Shown here piece after piece: positions 6,776 to 13,751 of a stretch of DNA of 13,751 bases. The DNA comes from Myxococcota bacterium (lineage in GTDB: Bacteria; Myxococcota_A; UBA9160; PR03). The position numbers and the translations under genes are program-made. Where the stretch lies: the NCBI GenBank assembly GCA_025453505.1, contig JALOQG010000101.1:1-13751 (forward strand), written 5' to 3'. Numbering within the stretch: position 1 is the first letter of the stretch; the number at the start of each line of letters is the position of its first letter. Below the pieces are notes generated by a model. The model was given only the letters and a program-made list of their open reading frames with translations, ran no database searches and was not told where the DNA came from.

Positions 6776-7740
6776 AGCCGGACGCGCTCGCCGCGGAGCT
6801 CGCCGAGGGCCGCGTGCGCGGCGCGTATCTGGTCGGTGGCGGCGAGGCGCTGCTGCGCGACGAGGCGGTCGCCGCGCTCGAGCGAAGCGTGCTGGGCGAG
6901 AAGCCATCCGACTTCAATCTCGATCGGCTCGACGGCGACGCGACGACGGCCGGCGCGCTGCGCGATGCGCTGCGCATGCTGCCGGTCTTCGCCGAACGCC
7001 GGCTGGTGCTGCTGCGCGAGCCGGCCGGTGGCCGCGGCGCGTGGAAGTCGATCTGCGAGGCGCTGCCGGCGCTGGTGCGCGAGCAGACGGATTCGCCCTG
7101 CGTGCTGGTCGTCGTGGCCGGGGCTCTCGATCGGCGCACGGCCTGGGTGAAGGCCTTCGGCGACGCGCTCGTCGAGTGCGAGGCCCCGCGGCATGCGCGC
7201 GAGCTCGCGGCCTTCGTCAAGGCGGATGCGAAACGTCTCGGTGTCGCGCTCGAGAGCGGCGTCGCCGAGGCGCTGGTCGAACGCGTCGGTGCGAACCTGC
7301 TCGGGCTACGCAGCGAGCTGGAGAAGGCGTCGCTGCTGGCGGGGCCCGGCGCGAAGATCGCCGTCCGCCACGTGACCGACTCGGTGGCGGATCTCGCCGA
7401 GCAGCCGATCTGGGACCTGACCGACGCGATCGGCGAAGGACGCGCCGACGACGCCCTGATCGTGCTCGCGAAGGCGCTCGGTGCGGGCGCGCCGGCGCCG
7501 GTCGTGCTCGGGACGCTGGCGTCGCATTTCCGCAAGCTGCTGCGCGTGCGAAGCGGCGGAGGCGTCGCGGCGCCGCCGTTCGTGCAGCGCAAGCTCGAGT
7601 CGCAGGCGCGTCGCTATCTGCCGCTGCGACTCTACGCCTGCGTGCGCGCGATCCACGAGACGGACGAGGCGCTCAAGGGTCAGAGCAGCCTGCCGCACGA
7701 ACTCCTGCTCGAGCGGCTCGTCCTCGGACTCTCGGCCTAG
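6772..7740 (+). CDS. holA: DNA polymerase III subunit delta
   Basis: A 322-residue protein, close to the usual 330-345. Delta is the clamp-loader subunit that opens the beta sliding clamp. Family features: an N-terminal GAYLVGGGEALLRDEAVAAL segment (about 15-34) where the clamp-binding AAA+ fold begins; a middle stretch with Leu/Val strands (CVLVVVAG); LGVALESGVAEALVERVG then LRSELEKASLL (about 160-190), the characteristic delta helices; and a C-terminal helical collar domain ending in LPHELLLERLVLGLSA. Delta lacks a working Walker A motif, and none is seen. The start is GTG 6772, overlapping the lptE stop; this gives the family-typical N-terminus Val-Lys-Pro-Asp-Ala-Leu. The stop faces rpsT 16 nt away. 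Confidence 0.92.
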   Translation: MKPDALAAELAEGRVRGAYLVGGGEALLRDEAVAALERSVLGEKPSDFNLDRLDGDATTAGALRDALRMLPVFAERRLVLLREPAGGRGAWKSICEALPALVREQTDSPCVLVVVAGALDRRTAWVKAFGDALVECEAPRHARELAAFVKADAKRLGVALESGVAEALVERVGANLLGLRSELEKASLLAGPGAKIAVRHVTDSVADLAEQPIWDLTDAIGEGRADDALIVLAKALGAGAPAPVVLGTLASHFRKLLRVRSGGGVAAPPFVQRKLESQARRYLPLRLYACVRAIHETDEALKGQSSLPHELLLERLVLGLSA

Positions 7741-7749
7741 GAGCCGAGA
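7730..7749. terminator. Weak bidirectional hairpin between convergent holA and rpsT
   Basis: TCTCGGC (7730-7736) and GCCGAGA (7743-7749) form a perfect 7-bp stem with a 6-nt loop that contains the holA stop codon. It lies in the 16-bp convergent gap and could serve both genes. Neither side has a T-run, so intrinsic termination is only possible. Confidence 0.35.
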
Positions 7750-7756
7750 AGCGGGT

Positions 7757-8023
7757 TCAGGCCTTCTTCGCCCGGTTCGCGGCCTTGGCGAGGCGCGAGA
7801 CGAGGCGGCTGGCGCGGCCCTTCGGGATGATGCCCTTCGACGCGGCCTTGCGGAGCGCGCGCTCCGCCACGCGAAGCCGGGTCTCGACGCCCGCGGCGCC
7901 GGACTCGATCTCGCTGCGCACTTCCTTCACGACGCTGCGGGTCTTGCCGCGGATCGTGCGGTTGTGCTCCCGGCGCTTGATGTCCTGCCGGGCTCGCTTC
8001 TGCGCGGACTTGTGTCGGGCCAC
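7757..8023 (-). CDS. rpsT: 30S ribosomal protein S20
   Basis: An 88-residue, very basic protein of normal S20 length that binds 16S rRNA in the small subunit. The N-terminus (Val/Met)-ARHKSAQKRARQ matches the S20 signature of A-N-H-K-S-A-x-K-R. A central NRTIRGKTRSVVKEVR helix and a C-terminal GIIPKGRASRLVSRLAKAANRAKK also match. The frame is open for 43 codons further upstream, but GTG at 8023-8021 is chosen: it gives the family N-terminus and has GGAG 5 nt upstream (plus-strand CTCC at 8029-8032). A non-ATG start is also known for E. coli rpsT, where it contributes to autoregulation; whether that applies here is unknown. It is the only gene on the minus strand in the window. Confidence 0.95.
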   Translation of the reverse strand: MARHKSAQKRARQDIKRREHNRTIRGKTRSVVKEVRSEIESGAAGVETRLRVAERALRKAASKGIIPKGRASRLVSRLAKAANRAKKA

Positions 8024-8052
8024 TGGTTCTCCAAGCTCCTCGAGGGCCCGGC

Positions 8053-8082
8053 AACATAGAGGCCGACCCCTCCGCCTGCCAT
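8053..8082 (-). promoter_or_regulatory. Probable sigma70-type promoter of rpsT
   Basis: Read on the minus strand, ATGGCA (8082-8077; four of six -35 bases), an 18-nt spacer and TATGTT (8058-8053; four of six -10 bases) are followed by about 30 nt to the GTG start. That gives a short leader of about 23 nt. The 18-nt spacing is the same as in the two other promoter candidates in this window. Confidence 0.4.
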
Positions 8083-8265
8083 GCCGCATCGCCTCGGAGG
8101 CAAGCGACCCCGCTCGCAGCGGGAAATGTCGGAAGTACCCCGAGACGCCCAAGCGGCGTCCGGCACCTCTTCCCGGGCCGCAAAGAGCGAAGCCCCATCA
8201 GTAAGGGTCTGCCCCCGAGTTGCCGATAGGACGCCCGGACGGGTCCACCCGCAGAGGGGGAGCGT
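8083..8265. other. Divergent intergenic region with perfect inverted repeats
   Basis: 183 bp with no credible gene, upstream of the TPR gene and behind the rpsT promoter. Three small perfect dyads are visible. CCCGCT/AGCGGG (8109-8114/8118-8123) has a 3-nt loop. GACGCC/GGCGTC (8144-8149/8155-8160) has a 5-nt loop. CGGCA/TGCCG (8161-8165/8221-8225) encloses 55 nt that include GCAAAG. They could be operators or RNA structure for either divergent unit. I see no convincing forward promoter hexamers. Confidence 0.4.
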
Positions 8266-10161
8266 GTGACCGGGAAGCGTCTGGCGTGGATGATGGCGGC
8301 GGTGCTCGGCATCGGCGGCGTGGCTGCCCGTGCCGAAGATCCCGTGCTGCCCGAGTTCGAGGCGCCGGCGCCCGTGGAAGCCGTGCAGCCCGATCCGCCG
8401 GCGCCCGTCGCGGCGGAGCCGGCTCCGCTCGCGCTCGCGCTCGGTCGCCTCGAAGAGGCCTGGGCGGAGCCCGCCGGCGATCTCGCCGAACGCGCGGAGC
8501 GCACGCGTGCGGTGGCCGACGAACTCCACGTCGCGAGTCTCGATCCGCTCGCGCGCGCCGCGCTCTTCGACTCCGGATCGCGCGCTTCCGCGCGGGAGCG
8601 CGCCGAAGCCGCGGCCCGACTCGCCCCGGACCTGCCGCTGGCGCACGCGGCGCGTGCACGGGCCGCGTGGGGCGGCGGATCCGTGCTCGACGCCCTCGAT
8701 GCGGCCGGTGCCGCGATCGTTTCGCTTCCGCGGCACCTCGAGAGCTGGCTCTGGCTCGGTGCGACCGCTTCGGTGCTCGCCATGTTCGCGATCGCGGCGG
8801 GGGCCGTCGTGTTCCTGCTGGCGCGCGGCATCGCGACGGCCCGCTTCGCGGCGCACGACTTCGGCGATCTGATCGAAGCATCGACGCCGGCCTTCGCGCG
8901 GATCGCGGGACTCGCGGCGATCGCGCTCGTTCCGGTCGCGTTCGGAGAAGGGGTCGCTGGTCTGGCGCTCGGTCTCTTCGCGATCGCGCTGTGCACACCG
9001 GCGCGCGAGCCGCGCATCGCCGCGGGCGTCGCGGTCGTGTGTCTGCTCGCGGCACTGTATCCGCTCGGCGAGATCGCCGGCGCGCGCGTCGCCGCGGTCG
9101 CGTCGGCGGACCCGGTGCTGCTCGCGAGCCGCGCTGCGGAGACCGGCTTCGTGGATCCGATCGACGCCGCGCGCCTGGCACGCGCCGGAGCGAAGCCGCT
9201 CGACGCGGACGGCGACCCGATCGCAGTGCAGGCGCTCGCCCAGTGGCAACGCCGCGCGGGCGACCTCGCCGCCGCCGACGCGCGCTATGCCGCGCTGCTG
9301 GGCCGCGCCGAAACGGATCCCGCGCTGCTCAACAACGCGGCGGCGGTGAAGCTCGCGCTCGCCGATCCCGCGAGCGCCATCGATCTGTATCGCCGCGCGC
9401 TCGAAGCGGAGCCGTCGGCGCTGCTCTGGTTCAATCTCTCGCAGGCGCACGGCGCCGCCATCGACGTCGAGCAGCACGACCGGGCGCTCGCCGCGGCGCA
9501 GGCGATGGATCCGCAGGTCGTGCGCGACCTGACCGCGCGGCTCGCGAACGCGCGGGCCGCGTTCGCGGCCGAGCTGCCGCTACCCGCGGCGCAGATGCGC
9601 GAGCGGCTTCTCGCCGGCGACGCGTCGCAAGCGGCCCGCGAGCTGCGGTCCGCACTGGCTCCGGGCTGGCTCGGTCGCTCGCTCGGTATCGCGCTGCTCG
9701 CATTCGTGGCGGTGGCGTTCGCGGTCGTGATCGGAACGCGGAACGTCGAGGCGTCGAGCGCGTGTCTCGACTGCGGATCCCGGCTGTGTCGCCGCTGTGG
9801 TACGGCGCCGCGTGGCGAAGGCCGCTGCGAGACGTGCCAGAACCGGCGCTTCCAGGGACGCGCCGCGGCGGCGTGGGACGGCGCGCGCTCGGGTTCGCTC
9901 GTCGAACGCGCCGGGCGCCTCGCGCGGCGGCTGCTGCCCGGCCTCGCGGGCGGCTCGCGCTCCGCGCTCGGCCTTCCCGCCGCGATCGCAGGCTGCGCGG
10001 CGCTCGCCTTCGCGATCGGACACGATGCGGTGTTGCCGGATCCGGGCAGCGTCGGGGCGGCCGGCTCGTTCGCCCTCGGCGCCGTCTCGCTCGTGGCCGG
10101 CCTCCTCTATCTGATCTGCGTCGCGCTGCACGCGCTGCGGGATCGCGGGAGCCGCGCGTGA
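8266..10161 (+). CDS. TPR protein with signal peptide, multiple membrane segments and a six-cysteine zinc-ribbon-like motif
   Basis: 631 residues; I do not recognise the family. Residues 1-23 form a signal peptide ending ARA before EDP, followed by a Pro/Ala-rich stretch (about 26-55). Helical Ala-rich repeats span 56-157. Hydrophobic segments lie at about 163-187, 212-244 and 251-270. Residues about 318-415 look like two or three TPR units (AVQALAQWQRRAGDLAAADARYAA-type helices and NNAAAVKLALADPASAIDLYRRALE-type helices). A membrane segment (about 472-490) precedes C500, C503, C508, C511, C521 and C524, three CxxC pairs that would suit a zinc ribbon. Two more membrane segments follow (about 570-587, 602-622). 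GTG 8266 has a purine-rich GAGGGGGAG just upstream. The stop overlaps the next gene (GTGA). A membrane scaffold or envelope assembly role is a guess. Confidence 0.8.
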   Translation: MTGKRLAWMMAAVLGIGGVAARAEDPVLPEFEAPAPVEAVQPDPPAPVAAEPAPLALALGRLEEAWAEPAGDLAERAERTRAVADELHVASLDPLARAALFDSGSRASARERAEAAARLAPDLPLAHAARARAAWGGGSVLDALDAAGAAIVSLPRHLESWLWLGATASVLAMFAIAAGAVVFLLARGIATARFAAHDFGDLIEASTPAFARIAGLAAIALVPVAFGEGVAGLALGLFAIALCTPAREPRIAAGVAVVCLLAALYPLGEIAGARVAAVASADPVLLASRAAETGFVDPIDAARLARAGAKPLDADGDPIAVQALAQWQRRAGDLAAADARYAALLGRAETDPALLNNAAAVKLALADPASAIDLYRRALEAEPSALLWFNLSQAHGAAIDVEQHDRALAAAQAMDPQVVRDLTARLANARAAFAAELPLPAAQMRERLLAGDASQAARELRSALAPGWLGRSLGIALLAFVAVAFAVVIGTRNVEASSACLDCGSRLCRRCGTAPRGEGRCETCQNRRFQGRAAAAWDGARSGSLVERAGRLARRLLPGLAGGSRSALGLPAAIAGCAALAFAIGHDAVLPDPGSVGAAGSFALGAVSLVAGLLYLICVALHALRDRGSRA

Positions 10162-11264
10162 CCGTCGCATTGCACGGCAATCTCCAGGACTTCGGAATCG
10201 GCGAGGTCTTCCAACTCATCGGGCAGCAGCGCAAGACCGGAGTGCTCGAGGTGCGCGGCGAGCAGGGCGAGGTGGAGCTGCGCTTCGATTCCGGCGGCGT
10301 CGTCGCGGCGGTGCCGGCGGCGGAACGGCCCGACGCGCCGCTCGTCGAGATGATCGCACGCTGCGGCGTGGTGCCGCGCGACCGCCTGAACGAGCTCGAG
10401 CGCGAGGTCGAAGCGACCGAGCCGCTCACGCCGCGGATCGTCGGGGCCGGGCTCATCGATCCGGACTCGCTGCGCGAGATCGAGGATCTGCTCACGCGCG
10501 AGACGATCTTCGAGCTGCTGCGCTGGGAGTCCGGCTCGTTCCGCTTCGTCGCGCAGCCGATCGCGCACGATCGCCCGGCCGAACAGCTGCTCGGCGCCGA
10601 GCAGGTGTTGATGGACGGCCTGCGCATGGTGGACGAGTGGCGCGCCTTCAGCGCGGAGCTTCCCGCGGAGCACGTCGTGTTCCGGCGCCGCGGCAGTCTC
10701 GAGGAGTACCGCCACTCGCCGGCCGGCCGCGCCTCGCCGACGCTGGCCGAAGCGGAACGCATCTACATGCTCGTGGACGGGCGCGCGAGCGTGCGTCGCG
10801 TCGTCGATCTTTCGCGGCTCGGCACCTTCCTGGCGATGCGCGTGCTCGTGCAGCTGGTGCGAAGTGGTTGGATCGAGCCGGTACGCGCGCGACGCGATCC
10901 CGAGCCGCGCGCGAGCGCGCCGCCGTACTCGTCCGAACGCCGCCGGCGCCTCGCGTTGATCGGGCCTTTCGTGCTGCTGCTCGGGCTCGCCGGGATCGCG
11001 TGGTGGGGCAGGGCGGCGCCGGAGCCCGAACCGCTCTCCCTGCCGGGCGGTGTGCTCGCGCAGGCGCGCACGCGTTTCGACGCCGCGCGCTGGCGTTCGC
11101 TGCTGCTCGCGCATCGCCTCGCGACCGGCCGCTGGGCGGGCGGCCTCGAAGAGGTCGCCCAGTGGGCCGGCGACGCCGCGCCCGCGTTGACGCGTTCGGA
11201 GCGCGACGCCTACTATCTTGGCCACCGCGGCGAAGGCGCCATCCTGCTCGCGCCGGATCGCTGA
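10158..11264 (+). CDS. DUF4388 (PatA/GspE-like N-terminal) protein with C-terminal membrane anchor
   Basis: 368 residues. The N-terminus LHGNLQDFGIGEVFQLIG then QQRKTGVLEVRGEQGEVELRF (about 5-43) is the DUF4388 signature, common in myxobacterial and other deltaproteobacterial signalling proteins. A helical part (about 75-160, with DLLTRETIFELLRWESGSFRF) completes the domain. Residues about 195-242 look like a winged-helix segment (AERIYMLVDGRASVRRVVDL then VLVQLVRSGWIEP). An Arg-rich stretch precedes one membrane segment (about 264-283), and a short soluble tail (about 296-368) ends the protein. The large N-terminal part is therefore cytoplasmic and the tail probably periplasmic. The start is GTG 10158 overlapping the TPR gene stop, so the two products are probably made together and may form one complex. 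The biochemical role is unknown. Confidence 0.85.
   Translation: MTVALHGNLQDFGIGEVFQLIGQQRKTGVLEVRGEQGEVELRFDSGGVVAAVPAAERPDAPLVEMIARCGVVPRDRLNELEREVEATEPLTPRIVGAGLIDPDSLREIEDLLTRETIFELLRWESGSFRFVAQPIAHDRPAEQLLGAEQVLMDGLRMVDEWRAFSAELPAEHVVFRRRGSLEEYRHSPAGRASPTLAEAERIYMLVDGRASVRRVVDLSRLGTFLAMRVLVQLVRSGWIEPVRARRDPEPRASAPPYSSERRRRLALIGPFVLLLGLAGIAWWGRAAPEPEPLSLPGGVLAQARTRFDAARWRSLLLAHRLATGRWAGGLEEVAQWAGDAAPALTRSERDAYYLGHRGEGAILLAPDR
11187..11216 (+). promoter_or_regulatory. Sigma70-type promoter for phoH-ybeY-lnt, inside the DUF4388 gene
   Basis: TTGACG (11187-11192; five of six -35 bases), an 18-nt spacer and TACTAT (11211-11216; four of six -10 bases). It lies in the last codons of the DUF4388 gene, which here use TTG, TAT and CTT, codons that look uncommon in this GC-rich sequence. 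That suggests selection on the DNA itself. The predicted transcript start near 11223 would leave a leader of about 80 nt before phoH. Confidence 0.5.
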
Positions 11265-11293
11265 ACGGGAACTCCACGGGAGACCCGCCCCAC

Positions 11294-11304
11294 AGGAGAT
11301 CGAA

Positions 11305-11307
<3 letters not shown>
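11294..11307 (+). promoter_or_regulatory. AGGAG ribosome binding site placing the phoH start at CTG
   Basis: AGGAG (11294-11298) is followed by 6 nt and CTG (11305-11307), in frame with phoH. No ATG or GTG occurs in this frame between 11218 and 11386. This is the best-spaced Shine-Dalgarno in the window, and it decides the start. Confidence 0.6.
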
Positions 11308-12317
<1,010 letters not shown>

Positions 12318-12321
<4 letters not shown>

Positions 12322-12761
12322 CCCTGCGCATCAGCGGACCCCCGCGCGCCGCGCGCCTGCCGCGCTTCGACCGGCGCCTGCTCGCCGCGCGTGCGCGCGC
12401 CGCGCTGCGCGCGATCGGCCAGCCGCGTGCGGAGCTTTCGCTGGCGCTCGTCGACGACGGCGCGATGGGCGAGCTGAACGTCGCGCACCGCGGCAAGGTC
12501 GGCCCGACCGACGTGCTCTCGTTCTCGCTCGTCGAAGGCGCCCACGCCGAGCATCGCGGCGCGCTACTCGGGGACGTCGTGATCGACGTCGAGCAGGCCG
12601 CGCGCCAGGCGCGGCGCGCGCGCCGCACGCTCGACGACGAGCTGGCGAAGCTGCTGATCCACGGCGTCCTGCACCTGGTCGGGCACGACCACGAGGCCGA
12701 CGACGAGGCGCGCCGCATGCGCGCCGAGGAGCGGCGGCTGTGGAAGGCGCTCGTCGCATGA
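12318..12761 (+). CDS. ybeY: YbeY, metal-dependent rRNA-processing endoribonuclease
   Basis: 147 residues, the usual size. YbeY is a zinc-dependent single-strand RNase needed for 16S rRNA 3' maturation and ribosome quality control in E. coli. The signature HGVLHLVGHDH (115-125) supplies the three predicted zinc ligands H115, H119 and H125. VGPTDVLSFSL (61-71) and LLGDVVIDVEQA (83-94) are the other conserved strands. The N-terminal half (LALVDDGAMGELNVAHRG) fits as well. ATG 12318 overlaps the phoH stop, and its own stop overlaps lnt (ATGA), so the three genes are probably co-translated. The conserved phoH-ybeY pairing supports both assignments. Confidence 0.95.
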
Positions 12762-13751
12762 GCCGCACGCGCCGTGCTGCGTGGCTGGCCGCCTTCGCCG
12801 TCGTGCTCTTCCTCTCGTTCCCGCATCCGGTCGGCGCACGCGTGCTGGATCTCGGTCTCGCGCTCGCCTGGTTCGCGCCGGCGCTGCTCTTGCTCGGGCT
12901 GCGCGGGCTCGCGCCGCGCGCGGCGGCCGGCGCGGCGTTCGCGGCCGGGCTGGTCGCACACGCGATGGTGTTCCACTGGATCTACGTCGCGACGGTGCAC
13001 TACGGGCACGCGCCCGCACCGGTCGGCGTGCTCGCGGCGTTTGGCCTCGCGCTGTATCCGGCGTTCTTCTTCGGAGTCTTCGGCGCGGCGTGGGCCGTGC
13101 TCTCGCGCGCGCGGCTCGACGCGCCGCTCGCGGCCGCGGCGCTGTGGGTCGCGCTCGAACACGCGCGCTCCTTCGTCGCGACCGGGATGCCGTGGGCGCT
13201 GATCGGCTACACGCAGCACGCGAACGCGCCGCTCGTGGCCTGGGCGCCGTTCACGGGCGTCTGGGGCATGAGCTTCGTCGTGGTGGCGATCGGCGCGACG
13301 CTCGCGCGCGCCGTCGCGCTGTGGCGCGTGGATGCGACGCTCGGCGTCGCGCTCGCGGCGCTCGCCGCGCTGCTCGGCGCGGGCGCGCTCGACCTCGCGC
13401 GCGATCCCGGTCAGCCGCCGGAGACCGTGCGCGTCGGCGTGCTGCAGGGCAACGTCGATCAAGGCGTGAAGTGGAGCCCGGAGTGGGCCGAGCGAACGCT
13501 CGCCGACTACGAGGCCTTGACCCGGCGCGCGGCCGACGACGGCGCGCAGGTCGTCGTCTGGCCCGAGACCGCGGTGCCCGGCTCGCCCGACTACGACCCG
13601 ATCCTCGCGGAGCGGCTCGCGGCGCTGGCGCGCGAGCTTCGCGTGGCGCTCGTCGTCGGCGCGGTCGGCGTCGAGCCGCACGCCGAGGGCGGCCTGCGCT
13701 ACTTCGACAGCGCCTTCGTCCTCTCGCCCGACGGCGCGTCGGCGGATCGCT
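12758..13751 (+). CDS. lnt: Apolipoprotein N-acyltransferase, 5' part (cut by right edge)
   Basis: 331 codons are visible, and the frame stays open to the window end; full-length Lnt is about 500 residues. Lnt adds the third acyl chain to the N-terminal cysteine of lipoproteins in the inner membrane, the last step before Lol sorting. The N-terminal half has about six hydrophobic segments (from 8-21 through 195-211), with the family motif GMPWALIGYTQ (143-153) and FTGVWGMSF (165-173). The nitrilase-like periplasmic domain begins about 224 (VRVGVLQGNVDQGVKW). VVWPETAVPG (267-274) carries the predicted catalytic glutamate E270. The catalytic lysine and cysteine lie beyond the edge. The start is ATG 12758, overlapping ybeY. 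The corC/ybeX gene often found between ybeY and lnt is absent here. Confidence 0.94.
   Translation, partial: MSRTRRAAWLAAFAVVLFLSFPHPVGARVLDLGLALAWFAPALLLLGLRGLAPRAAAGAAFAAGLVAHAMVFHWIYVATVHYGHAPAPVGVLAAFGLALYPAFFFGVFGAAWAVLSRARLDAPLAAAALWVALEHARSFVATGMPWALIGYTQHANAPLVAWAPFTGVWGMSFVVVAIGATLARAVALWRVDATLGVALAALAALLGAGALDLARDPGQPPETVRVGVLQGNVDQGVKWSPEWAERTLADYEALTRRAADDGAQVVVWPETAVPGSPDYDPILAERLAALARELRVALVVGAVGVEPHAEGGLRYFDSAFVLSPDGASADR

Noticed and set aside
8024..8152. N-terminal extension of S20 to an upstream ATG
   Set aside because: The extra 43 residues have no S20 similarity, and the predicted promoter lies within them. GTG 8023 with GGAG fits the family N-terminus.
8161..8226. Partial resemblance to a GEMM-type cyclic-di-GMP riboswitch (GCAAAG at 8180-8185, GTTGCCGA at 8219-8226, closing CGGCA/TGCCG)
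   Set aside because: The helix with a GAAA tetraloop and the GCAAACC strand expected before GCAAAG cannot fit in the 14 nt available. Not called without an Infernal hit.
8081..8269. Small plus-strand open frame (62 codons) in the intergenic region
   Set aside because: It has no ribosome binding site or recognisable similarity, and its composition is that of random GC-rich sequence.
8220..10157. Extended upstream frame of the DUF4388 gene running through the TPR gene
   Set aside because: The translation before GTG 10158 is an Arg-rich out-of-frame reading of the TPR gene; the DUF4388 domain starts right after GTG 10158.

Overview
The window is about 13.75 kb of very GC-rich DNA (roughly 70% by eye) from a Gram-negative bacterium. 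The LptE-type lipoprotein and apolipoprotein N-acyltransferase imply an outer membrane with LPS. The DUF4388 protein and the receptor type point to the former Deltaproteobacteria (Myxococcota or Desulfobacterota-like). That placement is inferred from gene content; no marker phylogeny was possible. Genes are packed tightly: five gene pairs overlap by ATGA or GTGA and one joins by TGATG. Non-ATG starts are common (holA, rpsT, the TPR gene and the DUF4388 gene use GTG; phoH probably uses CTG).

Region 1 (1-6138, + strand) is the distal part of a chemosensory operon: the 3' end of a HEAT-repeat protein, cheR, cheB, a coiled-coil/GAF protein, a single-domain CheY-like regulator, and a large receptor with six predicted membrane segments and a HAMP domain. 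CheA and CheW are not visible and may lie upstream of the left edge. CheR and CheB would methylate and demethylate the receptor, CheY would carry the phosphoryl signal, and the HEAT and GAF proteins are accessory parts of unknown role. The receptor frame is broken near 5272. It resumes in another frame, apparently with about two heptads of the signalling helix missing.

Region 2 (6139-8023) holds lptE and holA, overlapping by GTGA (LPS assembly lipoprotein and DNA polymerase III delta subunit, a common gene pair), followed by convergent rpsT (ribosomal protein S20) on the - strand.

Region 3 (8024-11264) starts with a 242-bp divergent intergenic segment containing a likely rpsT promoter and several perfect inverted repeats. 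It then has a two-gene unit: a secreted or membrane TPR protein with a six-cysteine zinc-ribbon-like motif, coupled by GTGA to a DUF4388 protein with a C-terminal membrane anchor. No function is known to me for this pair; it is the most open gene-level question in the window.

Region 4 (11187-13751) is a conserved housekeeping set: phoH, ybeY and the 5' part of lnt (cut by the right edge). A good sigma70-like promoter for it lies inside the end of the DUF4388 gene. phoH appears to start at a CTG behind an ideal AGGAG.
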